Of a stretch of 38,150 nt of DNA, positions 23,452-31,666 are shown piece by piece. The translations under genes were made by a program, and so were the position numbers. Numbering within the stretch: position 1 is the stretch's first letter; every line of letters starts with the position of its first letter. The DNA is taken from the NCBI GenBank assembly GCA_919902995.1, contig CAKKSD010000020.1, forward strand, positions 1 to 38,150, given 5' to 3'. The notes beneath the pieces are model-generated. The model had not been told where the DNA came from. It made no database searches and saw nothing but the letters and a program-made list of their open reading frames with translations. Source of the stretch: Thermodesulfovibrionia bacterium (lineage in GTDB: Bacteria > Nitrospirota > Thermodesulfovibrionia > JACRGW01).

Positions 23452-23990
23452 TAGAGGTCCAAAACCCAACTCCAAAACATGTTCGTGGCAAGGTTAATAA
23501 TTTATCCTCATCAATCACAAGAGAACTCATCCTCAATACCAGGAGCCCTAACGAGACAAGGAAACTGGGACGCATTTTAGGTGAATTACTTCAGGCAGGT
23601 GATATGGTTGCTTTATACGGAAATCTCGGTTCAGGAAAGACCTGTCTCATTCAGGGAATAGCCAGAGGAGCTGGAGTTAAGGAAAAATATATAACAAGTC
23701 CTACCTTTATAATTATTAATGAATACAATGGGAGGATCCCCTTCTACCATATTGACCTCTACAGACTTAATCCTTCCGACATAGAATCGTTGGGGCTAAG
23801 GGATTATATCTCTTTTGAAGGTGCAACTGTTATCGAATGGGCCGAGAGGGCAGGAGTCAATCTCCCTGAGGAAAGGCTCTCTATCCATATAAAGGTAACA
23901 GGGAAAGAGTCAAGGGAGATAACTGTTACGGGTGAGGGAGAAAGGTATATAAATTTCTTTGAAACCTTTACTGAAAGAATTGGGAAATGA
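23448..23990 (+). CDS. tsaE: tRNA t6A synthesis ATPase TsaE
   Basis: 180 residues. P-loop GNLGSGKT (58-65), SPTFIIINEY and YHIDLYRL, and the VIEWAERAG motif identify TsaE, the ATPase of the TsaBDE complex that makes threonylcarbamoyl-adenosine at tRNA position 37. The N-terminus is about 20 residues longer than usual. Both ends overlap neighbours by four bases, so it is tightly coupled with the CBS gene and nadK. Confidence 0.96.
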   Translation: MIEVQNPTPKHVRGKVNNLSSSITRELILNTRSPNETRKLGRILGELLQAGDMVALYGNLGSGKTCLIQGIARGAGVKEKYITSPTFIIINEYNGRIPFYHIDLYRLNPSDIESLGLRDYISFEGATVIEWAERAGVNLPEERLSIHIKVTGKESREITVTGEGERYINFFETFTERIGK

Positions 23991-24838
23991 AAAAGATCGG
24001 TATAATAACAAAACTCAATAAACCTGAGGCCATTGAGGTCGTTAAAAAACTGAATCCTTGGCTTAAAGAAAAAGACAGGGATACCTTTATAGATATCGAA
24101 ACAGCATCATCTATCGGAGAGAAAGGTTTTCAGAGGTCAGAAATCCCATCACTTGTTGAAATGATTATAGTACTCGGTGGCGATGGAACTCTTCTCAGCG
24201 TTGTCCGCCTTGTTGGTAACCTCGGTGTTCCTATTCTCGGTGTAAACCTCGGAGGTCTCGGTTTTATAACTGAGGTCCCTCTTGATGAACTCTATACCAC
24301 TCTCGAAAGGATATTCAATAAAGATTATTTTATCGAAGAGCGGCTGATGCTTATTGCACATGTACTCCGCCGAAGAGAGAGAATTGCAGAATATAATGTT
24401 CTTAACGAAGTTGTAATCAATAAGGGTGCCCTTGCACGAATAATCGATCTTGAGACGTATATAAATAAAACATATGTCACTACTTTCAAGGCAGACGGTA
24501 TAATACTCTCAACCCCAACAGGCTCCACCGCTTATTCTCTTTCAGCAGGTGGCCCCATAATATACCCTACCCTCCTCTCTTTCGTACTCACACCTATATG
24601 CCCCCATACGCTAACCAACAGACCCTTAGTCTTACCTGATGATTTTCTTGTGGAGATCGCTCTTAAGTCAGAGAGTGGTGATGTCTTCCTTACACTTGAT
24701 GGCCAGGTAGGCTTTTCTCTAAAAAATGGCGATGTAGTTGAGGTAAAGAAATCGCAGGGAAAGATAAAACTCATCTCCTCTTCAAAAAGGGATTATTTCA
24801 AAATTCTGAGGACAAAGCTTAAATGGGGAGAGAGGTGA
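23987..24838 (+). CDS. nadK: NAD kinase
   Basis: 283 residues. The conserved GGDGTLL (64-70) holds the catalytic aspartate; GVNLGGLGFITEV, NEVVINKG, the nucleotide-binding SPTGSTAYSLSAGGPI and TLDGQVG complete the family pattern. It phosphorylates NAD+ to NADP+ with ATP or polyphosphate. ATG overlaps the tsaE stop. Confidence 0.97.
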   Translation: MKKIGIITKLNKPEAIEVVKKLNPWLKEKDRDTFIDIETASSIGEKGFQRSEIPSLVEMIIVLGGDGTLLSVVRLVGNLGVPILGVNLGGLGFITEVPLDELYTTLERIFNKDYFIEERLMLIAHVLRRRERIAEYNVLNEVVINKGALARIIDLETYINKTYVTTFKADGIILSTPTGSTAYSLSAGGPIIYPTLLSFVLTPICPHTLTNRPLVLPDDFLVEIALKSESGDVFLTLDGQVGFSLKNGDVVEVKKSQGKIKLISSSKRDYFKILRTKLKWGER

Positions 24839-24850
24839 TAAAATTTTAAA

Positions 24851-25588
24851 ATGCAAAATGCAAAATGCAAAATTAATGAGTCCCTTAGAGAAGAACTCCT
24901 TTCTATAATTAAAGACCTTAAAAGATACCTCTATTATTTAAAAGAGATAGGGATTGATTATATACCTGTCAATGCATCCCCTCTTACTGAAAGGTCTCTA
25001 ATTTCTTCAAAATTATCACCTGAGAAGTCTCTCCAGATACTCAGGAAAGAGATCGGAGACTGCCGTAAATGCAAACTCTATCAGGGAAGAACACAGATCG
25101 TCTTTGGAGTTGGAAATCCAAAGTCTGAGATTGTTTTTGTAGGAGAGGGACCAGGCAGGGATGAAGACCTTCAGGGAGAACCTTTTGTCGGTGACGCTGG
25201 ACAGCTTTTAACTAAAATTATAGAATCCATGGGACTTAAGAGGCAAGATGTATATATTGCGAATGTAGTCAAGTGCAGACCTCCCAATAACAGAAATCCC
25301 GAATCTGATGAGATTGAAAGCTGTGAACCTTTCCTCCTGAGACAGCTTGAGATTATCAAACCCAAGATTATTTGTGCTCTTGGTACCTTCGCCGCACAGA
25401 CTCTTCTCATAACTAAGGAGAAAATCTCTTCTCTTAGAGGAAATTTCTATTATTACCATGACATAAAAGTTATGCCCACATTTCACCCTGCCTACCTCCT
25501 CAGGAATCCTGGCGATAAGAAACTTGTCTGGGAGGATATGAAGAAGGTAATGAAAGAATTGAATCTAAAAGGCAAGGGTAATGGATAA
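24851..25588 (+). CDS. Uracil-DNA glycosylase, type 4/5-like, [4Fe-4S]
   Basis: 245 residues. It removes uracil from DNA. The four cluster cysteines C71, C74 (DCRKCKL), C142 (KCRPPNNRNP) and C158 are present, with GEGPGRDEDLQGEPFVGDAG (98-117) and HPAYLLRNP. The GE-PG motif places it in family 4, the SPO1-polymerase-like group. An odd start: three exact copies of ATGCAAA (24851-24871) put an ATG in all three frames, and only the first is in the gene's frame. The last 8 bases overlap the HIT gene. Confidence 0.93.
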   Translation: MQNAKCKINESLREELLSIIKDLKRYLYYLKEIGIDYIPVNASPLTERSLISSKLSPEKSLQILRKEIGDCRKCKLYQGRTQIVFGVGNPKSEIVFVGEGPGRDEDLQGEPFVGDAGQLLTKIIESMGLKRQDVYIANVVKCRPPNNRNPESDEIESCEPFLLRQLEIIKPKIICALGTFAAQTLLITKEKISSLRGNFYYYHDIKVMPTFHPAYLLRNPGDKKLVWEDMKKVMKELNLKGKGNG

Positions 25589-26057
25589 TATCTGGGCTCC
25601 ATGGAGAATAGAATACATCCTCGGTAAAAAGCCTGAAGGTTGTCTTTTCTGTAATAAAGCCCAGGAAAAAGAAGACGAGCAGAATTTCATACTCCTTAGA
25701 AATCCTTTCAATTACATAATAATGAACATCTATCCCTATAATCCAGGTCACCTAATGATCGTTCCCTATCTCCACACTCCAACCTTAGAAAACCTTTCTG
25801 ATGAAGTCAGTCTCGATTTTATGAAGACCACACAAAAAGCACTCTCTGTTCTTAGGGAATCTTTGAATCCTAATGGTTTCAATCTCGGACTGAATCTTAC
25901 GAAGAGTGGTGGTGCCGGAATTGAGGAACATGTCCACCTCCATGTAGTCCCCAGGTGGACAGGTGATACTAGTTTTATAACTGTACTTTCAGATGTGAGG
26001 GTCTTACCAGAACACCTGAATGCAACTTACAGCAAGCTCCTGCCGTATTTTAAGTAA
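25581..26057 (+). CDS. HIT-family nucleotide hydrolase/phosphorylase (Ap4A-type)
   Basis: 158 residues. Histidine-triad HVHLHV (H117, H119, H121) is preceded by SGGAGIEEH, and there is an N-terminal CLFC zinc-type pair (C21, C24). The pattern (MDNIWAPWRIEYI start, PYNPGHLMIVPY) matches the diadenosine polyphosphate hydrolase/phosphorylase subgroup. It likely cleaves Ap4A or AMP conjugates. It is the last gene of the 19.2-26 kb run and is followed by repeats. Confidence 0.94.
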   Translation: MDNIWAPWRIEYILGKKPEGCLFCNKAQEKEDEQNFILLRNPFNYIIMNIYPYNPGHLMIVPYLHTPTLENLSDEVSLDFMKTTQKALSVLRESLNPNGFNLGLNLTKSGGAGIEEHVHLHVVPRWTGDTSFITVLSDVRVLPEHLNATYSKLLPYFK

Positions 26058-26104
26058 ACCCCGCCATTCTGTTAGATTGATTCGCCTACTTCTTACAATG
26101 AACT

Positions 26105-26268
26105 ACCCTGCGGCAGAGACCGCAGGGTATCCAAATACAACTACAGAAACAAATATTGTCATTCCGGACTTGATCCGGAATCCATTTCTTTCTAATTTCT
26201 GGATTCCCGCTTAAGAACTGCGGGAATGACATCTCAGTTGCAACCCCGTGGCAAAACCACAGGGAATT
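26105..26268. repeat. Composite hairpin repeat, copy Y (partner at 27021-27198)
   Basis: Starts with the hairpin CCCTGCGG-CAGAGA-CCGCAGGG, contains the TGTCATTCC...GGAATGACA core (26157-26231), and ends with GCAACCCCGTGGCAAAACCACAGGG. The same three parts in the same order occur at 27021-27198. It fills the first half of the 26058-26490 intergenic region, where I see no gene. Confidence 0.85.
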
Positions 26269-26335
26269 ATCAAGTTAAATCGGAATTTTTTACCCAAAAA
26301 CATATTTAGGAAATTTTAAAATATATCGGAACCAA

Positions 26336-26402
26336 GTAGGACAGCCGTCTCGGCTGTCCTTATTATATCGCCTTCCTGGACAGGCGAGACGCCTGTCCTA
26401 CC
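26336..26402. repeat. Double GGACAG hairpin element
   Basis: Two adjacent perfect 9-bp-stem hairpins, GGACAGCCG-TCT-CGGCTGTCC (26339-26359) and GGACAGGCG-AGA-CGCCTGTCC (26378-26398), are framed by GTAGGACAG and CTGTCCTAC. The outer parts can also pair. It may double as a transcription barrier, but no T-run follows. It lies 89 bases upstream of leuD. Confidence 0.8.
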
Positions 26403-26490
26403 AGTGGTTGTTATGTCTAAATCGTGATTTTTTGAGTCGGTATTGATAACTTTAAATATTTATGCAATAATAATATCCTCTGGAGAATCT

Positions 26491-26991
26491 ATGATCTTAA
26501 AAGGAAGGGTGTGGAAGTTCGGAGATAACATAAATACAGATCTCATAATACCTGCACGCTACCTTAATACAACAGATCCAAAGGAACTTGCCAGACATAT
26601 CATGGAAGATGTTAAGCCGTATTTTTACAAAAATATAATGCCTGGAGATATAATAGTTGCAGGGAAGAACTTCGGCTGTGGTTCATCGAGAGAACACGCA
26701 CCGATTGCTATAAAGGCATCTGGTATTCAGGCAGTAATAGCCGTAAGCTTCGCAAGGATATTTTACAGGAATGCCTTTAATATAGGTCTTCCTATATTTG
26801 AATCGTCCGGCATATGGGAAGGAATAAATGAAGGTGACGATGTTGAAATCCACACAGATAAGGGCATTATAAAGGACCTAACAAAGAAAACCGAATTTAT
26901 GGCTTCACCCATACCTCCCTTCATGGAAGAACTCATCTCTTCAGGGGGATTGATGGAATGGGTGAAAAATAAGTTGAAAGTTACAAATTGA
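26491..26991 (+). CDS. leuD: 3-isopropylmalate dehydratase small subunit
   Basis: 166 residues from ATG 26491, preferred over the in-frame ATG at 26443 because CTGGAG lies five bases upstream and the product begins at the conserved [39 protein letters not shown] and the swivelling-domain ending SGGLMEWVK are typical. With LeuC (not in this window) it isomerises 2- to 3-isopropylmalate in leucine synthesis. leuB follows after a repeat. Confidence 0.95.
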   Translation: MILKGRVWKFGDNINTDLIIPARYLNTTDPKELARHIMEDVKPYFYKNIMPGDIIVAGKNFGCGSSREHAPIAIKASGIQAVIAVSFARIFYRNAFNIGLPIFESSGIWEGINEGDDVEIHTDKGIIKDLTKKTEFMASPIPPFMEELISSGGLMEWVKNKLKVTN

Positions 26992-27020
26992 AAGTTGAAT
27001 ACTAAAACAAGGAAATGAAG

Positions 27021-27198
27021 AACCCTGCGGTCGTAGACTCGACTCATAGAGCAGAGACCGCAGGGTATCAAAATCAAAACGACTTAAGCTGTCATTCCTG
27101 TGAAAACAGGAATCCAGTTCTTTTGTTTCTGGATTCCCACTTTCGTGGGAATGACTATAAGGTAACTCTGTGGCAAGACCACAGGGAATACTCAAATT
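27021..27198. repeat. Composite hairpin repeat between leuD and leuB, with nested 21-bp motif
   Basis: Same order as the copy at 26105, but the loop of the first hairpin carries an extra TCGTAGACTCGACTCATAGAG-type motif (27031-27051). The core TGTCATTCC...GGAATGAC spans 27090-27155. It ends six bases before leuB's ATG, so it supplies most of that gene's leader. Confidence 0.85.
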
Positions 27199-27203
27199 TA
27201 ACA

Positions 27204-28268
27204 ATGAAATCTTACAAAATAGCAGTAATACCAGGTGATGGAACAGGTCCAGAGGTAGTAGCAGAGGCGAAAAAGGTTCTCAAGGCTGTTTCCGAAAGGA
27301 AAGGTTTTAAAATAGACTTTACCGAATTTAATTTCGGCGGAGAGAGGTATAAAAGAACCGGTGAAACATTACCTGATTCTGCCCTAAAAGAACTTAAAGG
27401 ATTCGATTCAATTCTACTTGGTGCAATTGGGCATCCTGATGTAAAGCCAGGGATCCTGGAGAGGGAAATACTTCTCAAACTCCGTTTTGATCTTGACCTT
27501 TATATTAATCTCAGACCTGTAAAACTCTATCCCGGAGTAGATACACCAATAAAAGATAAGGGTCCTGAAGACATAGACTTTGTCGTCGTAAGGGAAAATA
27601 CTGAAGGGCTCTATACAGGTGCAGGAGGATCCCTGAGTAAGGGTACGAAAGATGAGGTTGCAATTCAGGAGTCTATAAATACAAGACGGGGTGTTGAGAG
27701 ATGTATAAGGTATGCCTTCGAATACTGCAGGAAGAGGAATAAGGATAAGAAACTTGCCCTCTGCGGAAAGACTAATGTCCTCACCTTTGCATGGGATCTA
27801 TGGGAAAGGACATTCTACGAAGTATCAAAGGAATATCCTGACATAAAGACAGACTATGCCCATGTTGATGCAATAACTATGTGGATGGTCAAAAACCCGG
27901 AGTTGTTCGATGTGATCGTTACGGATAATATGTTCGGAGATATAATCACAGATCTGGGTGCAATGATACAGGGAGGAATGGGTATAGCTGCAGGAGGAAA
28001 TATAAACCCGAAAGGTCTCTCAATGTTTGAGCCTATCGGCGGCTCTGCACCAAAGTATACAGGCAAGAATATGATAAATCCTATGGCTGCTATCTGCGCC
28101 GGAGGGATGATGCTTGAGCATTTAGGAGAAGACGATTCTTCAAGGCTCCTTGAACGAGCTGTCATTGAAGTAACCTCAAAACACATTAAAAGCCTCTCTG
28201 CAGGCAAGATGGGATATACTACATCAGAGGTTGGGGATCTTGTGGCAAAATATGTGGCTACTTTATGA
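27204..28268 (+). CDS. leuB: 3-isopropylmalate dehydrogenase (isocitrate/isopropylmalate DH family)
   Basis: 354 residues from ATG 27204 ([19 protein letters not shown]); the frame is open upstream through the repeat, but that part is not homologous. Catalytic and metal residues lie in [23 protein letters not shown] and [19 protein letters not shown]; the C-terminal NAD loop reads [14 protein letters not shown]. It oxidatively decarboxylates 3-isopropylmalate, following LeuD. Closely related tartrate/homoisocitrate dehydrogenases are possible, but the leuD neighbour favours LeuB. No Shine-Dalgarno is visible because the leader is a repeat. Confidence 0.92.
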   Translation: MKSYKIAVIPGDGTGPEVVAEAKKVLKAVSERKGFKIDFTEFNFGGERYKRTGETLPDSALKELKGFDSILLGAIGHPDVKPGILEREILLKLRFDLDLYINLRPVKLYPGVDTPIKDKGPEDIDFVVVRENTEGLYTGAGGSLSKGTKDEVAIQESINTRRGVERCIRYAFEYCRKRNKDKKLALCGKTNVLTFAWDLWERTFYEVSKEYPDIKTDYAHVDAITMWMVKNPELFDVIVTDNMFGDIITDLGAMIQGGMGIAAGGNINPKGLSMFEPIGGSAPKYTGKNMINPMAAICAGGMMLEHLGEDDSSRLLERAVIEVTSKHIKSLSAGKMGYTTSEVGDLVAKYVATL

Positions 28269-28278
28269 ACTATACGAT

Positions 28279-28480
28279 GTCATTCCTGCCCGTATTAAAT
28301 ACGGGATAGACTTCAGTCCGAAGGATCCTGTCGTAGACTCGACTCATAGAGTGGACAGGAATCCAGAAATAGTCTGTCATGCTCGAGATTCTTAATCGGG
28401 CATCCAGATTTTTTGTATTCTGGTTCCCCGTTTTCACGGGGACGACGTCTGGATTCCCGCTTACTGACTGCGGGAATGAT
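28279..28480. repeat. Composite hairpin repeat, ~200 bp, inverted copy of 19957-20155
   Basis: Reads as the reverse complement of the 19957-20155 element with only scattered differences, including the 21-bp motif (28331-28351). The ends are TGTCATTCCTGCCCGTATT and GCGGGAATGAT. It fills most of the leuB-asd gap (28269-28573); the remainder is AT-rich leader with no gene seen. Confidence 0.9.
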
Positions 28481-28573
28481 GGCAGAGTCGGTAACCCTGT
28501 TGTAAGAACACCGAGTATTACAAGATCAAAATAAAAAATATTTGAAAAGAAATTTAACTTCAGGAGTGAATGG

Positions 28574-29590
28574 TTGTTAACAAAAAAAGATAAATATGTC
28601 GTGGCTGTTGTTGGCGCTACCGGTGTTGTCGGAAACGAAATGGTCGAAATCCTTGAGGAGAGGAATTTCCCTGTTGAGAGGATAGTCCTCCTCGCTTCTG
28701 AGAGATCTGAGGGTAAGACGCTTTCCTTCAAAGGAAAAGAGATACCGGTAAATATTCTTAATAATGATTCTTTTAAGGGTGTGGATATCGCCCTTTTTTC
28801 TGCAGGTGCATCGAGGAGCCTTGAATTTGCCCCTATCTCTGCAAAATCCGGTGCTGTTGTTATAGATAATTCAAGCGCCTTCAGGATGGACCCAGAAGTG
28901 CCTCTCGTTGTCCCTGAGGTAAATCCCCATGCAATAAAAAGACATAAGGGTATAATAGCAAATCCAAACTGCTCAACCATCCAGATGGTCGTAGCACTTA
29001 AGCCTATACACGATGCAGTAAGGATAAGGAGGATAGTAGTTACAACCTTTCAATCCACCTCTGGTACGGGCAAGAAGGCAATGGATGAGCTTCTGGAACA
29101 GACAAAGGCACTTCTAAACTTTCAGAAGGTACTATGCAAAGTCTATCCCCATCAGATAGCCTTTAACTGTCTCCCCCATATAGATGTCTTTCTCGATAAT
29201 GGTTACACAAAGGAAGAAATGAAGCTGGTAAATGAGACGAGGAAGATTATGGAGGATGATTTTATAAAGATTACGGCTACAACTGTAAGAGTCCCCGTCT
29301 TCAGGGGCCATTCTGAATCTGTAAATATAGAAACTGAAAAGAAACTTACACCTAATGAAGCAAGGGCTATCCTTTCTGCGGCACCAGGTGTCATTGTATA
29401 TGATGACCCATCGAGGAATATCTATCCTCTTCCTGTAGATGTTTCCGGAAAAGATGAGGTATATGTTGGAAGAATCAGGGAGGATGAATCTATCCCTAAT
29501 GGCTTGAATCTATGGATCGTGAGCGACAACCTCAGGAAAGGTGCTGCCCTGAATGCCATCCAGATAGCGGAATATCTGATAAGAGAATAG
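28574..29590 (+). CDS. asd: Aspartate-semialdehyde dehydrogenase
   Basis: 338 residues from TTG 28574, with CAGGAG eight bases upstream. NADPH-binding GATGVVG (14-20), SAGAS, the active-site cysteine C133 in NPNCSTIQ, SGTGKKAMDEL and the RVPVFRGHSE substrate block are all present. It reduces aspartyl phosphate to aspartate semialdehyde for lysine, threonine, methionine and diaminopimelate synthesis. Confidence 0.96.
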   Translation: MLTKKDKYVVAVVGATGVVGNEMVEILEERNFPVERIVLLASERSEGKTLSFKGKEIPVNILNNDSFKGVDIALFSAGASRSLEFAPISAKSGAVVIDNSSAFRMDPEVPLVVPEVNPHAIKRHKGIIANPNCSTIQMVVALKPIHDAVRIRRIVVTTFQSTSGTGKKAMDELLEQTKALLNFQKVLCKVYPHQIAFNCLPHIDVFLDNGYTKEEMKLVNETRKIMEDDFIKITATTVRVPVFRGHSESVNIETEKKLTPNEARAILSAAPGVIVYDDPSRNIYPLPVDVSGKDEVYVGRIREDESIPNGLNLWIVSDNLRKGAALNAIQIAEYLIRE

Positions 29591-29605
29591 TTAACGCACC
29601 TATGC

Positions 29606-29700
29606 TGTCATTCCCGCGAAGGCGGGAATCCAGTATTAAATTTAATGGATTCATTCTTATCAGAAAAGACATCTGGATTCCTGCTTCCGCAGGAATGACA
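29606..29700. repeat. Dispersed hairpin repeat (TGTCATTCC family), between asd and tldD
   Basis: TGTCATTCCCGCGAAGGCGGGAATCCAG and CTGGATTCCTGCTTCCGCAGGAATGACA arms flank a short spacer. It ends ten bases before the tldD start. Confidence 0.85.
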
Positions 29701-29709
29701 AAAAACGGA

Positions 29710-31134
29710 ATGAATACCTTTATTAATCAACTCGACTTCTCAAATATCCTAAAGAAAGCCCTTGAGAACGGTGGAGATTATGCCGATATCTTTATAGAGG
29801 TAAGCCAGCCAACATCTGTAACCCTTGAAGACAATAAAATCGAAAGGTTTGTATCAGGAAAGGATATGGGTGCAGGCGTAAGGGTTATATTCGAGGGAAA
29901 AACCGCATACGCATACAGTAATGAGATATCAGATAATAGCTTTCTCGAACTAGCAAGCGTTGTAAACAAGGCTGTAAACCCCGTTAGAGGTAAAACCTCT
30001 AACGGGGTAAATGGAGATAAAAGGAATGCGGTTTTCAACCTAAGAAAGAAGAACCCAAAGACCGATTTTAAAATTGAACTATACCCCTACGATGTTGATA
30101 CTGATAAAAAGGCAGAAATAGTTATAAGGGCAAACAACTTTGCGAGAGCGATCGATAAAAGGGTAAGGCAGGTAATTGCAACATATGGTGACAGGATACA
30201 GCAGGTCTGGATAGCAAATTCAGAAGGCGATCTTGTTGAAGATTTGAGAGTCTATACACTTGCCACCGTCCATGTAGTTACAGCAGATGGCGATATAATC
30301 CAGACAGGATATGAACCTATAGGCGGATTGATAGGTTTTGAGATCTTTGATTCTTCTCCCATAGAAAATGTTGCCGAGATCGCAACAAGGAGAGCAGTAA
30401 TGATGCTCGAAGCAAAAAGGGCACCCGGTGGACTTATACCTGTTGTTATCTCATCAGATGCAGGTGGTACAATGATACACGAGGCCATCGGTCATGGTCT
30501 TGAGGCAGATCTTGCACAGCAGGGGTTATCTGTTTATTCTAACAAGATTGGAGAGATAATTGCTTCTCCTTTGATAACAGTCGTAGACGATGCCACACTC
30601 CCTAATAAAAGAGGTTCTTTCAGATTTGATGATGAGGGTGTTGAATCCGAAAGAACTGTTCTTGTTGAAAAGGGAGTTCTTAAAAATTATATGTATGACC
30701 GCCTGACTGCTATGAAGGATGGTAAAAGATCGACAGGTAATGGGAGAAGAGAGTCTTACCATAAAAGGCCGATACCGAGGATGACGAACACACTGATAGA
30801 GCCCGGCAATATGGATCCTGCAGAAATTTTAAGGTCTGTAGATAAGGGGCTTTTTATAAAGAAAATGGGTGGTGGGCAGGTAAATACGGTCAATGGGGAT
30901 TTTGTCTTCGAGGTGAATGAGGGTTATTTGATTGAGAAGGGTAAAATTGGAGACCCTGTAAGAGGCGCAACCCTTACTGGAAATGGACCCAAGATACTAA
31001 AGATGATAGATATGGTAGGAAATGATTTAGGTTTCTCTATCGGTACCTGTGGAAAAGACGGTCAGGGCGTCCCCGTATCAGACGCGATGCCTACCCTCAG
31101 AATTCCTGAGATAATAGTAGGGGGAAAGGTATAA
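29710..31134 (+). CDS. tldD: TldD-family metalloprotease
   Basis: 474 residues from ATG 29710 (MNTFINQLDFSNILKKAL); the upstream open frame is repeat DNA, and ATG 29695 is a less likely start because it lies inside the repeat. The zinc motif HEAIGHGLEAD (H257, E258, H262) is intact, and the C-terminal CGKDGQGVPVSDAMPTLRI is typical. TldD normally pairs with TldE (PmbA) to degrade unfolded peptides and process modified peptides; no tldE is seen here. A 29-bp palindrome (29979-30007) is inserted in frame, adding about ten residues (NPVRGKTSNG) near position 90-100. Confidence 0.93.
   Translation: MNTFINQLDFSNILKKALENGGDYADIFIEVSQPTSVTLEDNKIERFVSGKDMGAGVRVIFEGKTAYAYSNEISDNSFLELASVVNKAVNPVRGKTSNGVNGDKRNAVFNLRKKNPKTDFKIELYPYDVDTDKKAEIVIRANNFARAIDKRVRQVIATYGDRIQQVWIANSEGDLVEDLRVYTLATVHVVTADGDIIQTGYEPIGGLIGFEIFDSSPIENVAEIATRRAVMMLEAKRAPGGLIPVVISSDAGGTMIHEAIGHGLEADLAQQGLSVYSNKIGEIIASPLITVVDDATLPNKRGSFRFDDEGVESERTVLVEKGVLKNYMYDRLTAMKDGKRSTGNGRRESYHKRPIPRMTNTLIEPGNMDPAEILRSVDKGLFIKKMGGGQVNTVNGDFVFEVNEGYLIEKGKIGDPVRGATLTGNGPKILKMIDMVGNDLGFSIGTCGKDGQGVPVSDAMPTLRIPEIIVGGKV
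29979..30007. repeat. Perfect palindrome inserted inside tldD coding sequence
   Basis: CCCCGTTAGAGGT-AAA-ACCTCTAACGGGG: 13-bp perfect stem and 3-base loop. It lies within the reading frame of tldD and encodes NPVRGKTSNG. Similar in-frame palindromic elements encoding NPVR-KTSNG-type peptides are, as I recall, scattered through genes of several uncultured bacterial groups. Confidence 0.9.
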
Positions 31135-31155
31135 AAATAAAATATCTATTTAAAA

Positions 31156-31617
31156 TCAGAAGTTCCTGTTATTATTGCAATCTATCATAAAACTGTCCCC
31201 TGCAACCCTTGTCCCGTCCACACCTGTTGCTGTTGCCCGAAAACAAGGTGTTTGCACTCCCCCTGCTAAATTGACATTCTGTTCTACTCTATAGCTGAAA
31301 TTTGCTCCAGCCCCTGGCCGGAAACCTCTTAACTCATCAATATCAGCATCGTTTGCAGTATCCTGAATTAACGCGAGGTTAGCATCTCGAATAGCTGGCG
31401 TACTCCCCGCAACAGTACCCATTCCGGTTGTATATCTGCCGTTTTCAGCAAAAAACTGCTCCTCAAGAAGTCTCAAGTTCTCGAGGTTACTATATGATTC
31501 CTGCCTTGCAGCATTTTTCTGTTGACCAATATAGGCAGGTATAGCAATTGCAGCGAGGATAGAAATAATTGCAACTACTATAATCAACTCCGTAAGAGTA
31601 AAGCCTCTTTTATCCAT
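31156..31617 (-). CDS. Type IV pilin-like protein (second pilin)
   Basis: 153 residues with a short class III leader MDKRG cleaved before FTLTELIIVVAIISIL; the +5 glutamate is present and the hydrophobic helix spans about 6-28. The globular domain has two cysteines (C124 and C147) near the end that could form the pilin disulfide loop. It reads downstream of the pilA-like gene after a strong hairpin, so it may be expressed at a lower level. It could be a minor pilin or an alternative major subunit. Confidence 0.9.
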   Translation of the reverse strand: MDKRGFTLTELIIVVAIISILAAIAIPAYIGQQKNAARQESYSNLENLRLLEEQFFAENGRYTTGMGTVAGSTPAIRDANLALIQDTANDADIDELRGFRPGAGANFSYRVEQNVNLAGGVQTPCFRATATGVDGTRVAGDSFMIDCNNNRNF

Positions 31618-31628
31618 AACATTAAGTC

Positions 31629-31661
31629 TTTAAAGGCCCGTGGTTTTCACGGGCCTTTAAA
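31629..31661. terminator. Strong hairpin between the two pilin genes
   Basis: TTTAAAGGCCCGTG-(5 bases)-CACGGGCCTTTAAA, a perfect 14-bp stem, 5 bases after the pilA-like stop. The T/A-rich stem base can act as a bidirectional terminator or as a processing/stability hairpin that keeps the first pilin mRNA abundant. Confidence 0.7.
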
Positions 31662-31666
31662 TTACA

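Noticed and set aside
27015-27203. Upstream extension of the leuB frame
   Set aside because: It is translation of the composite repeat; the family N-terminus begins at 27204.
28270-28980. 236-codon minus-strand frame opposite asd and the repeat
   Set aside because: It runs antisense across asd's conserved 5' half and then through the repeat; this is coincidental openness.
29512-29709. Upstream extension of the tldD frame into asd and the repeat
   Set aside because: The translation there reads through asd in another frame and the hairpin repeat; TldD homology begins at the 29710 ATG.
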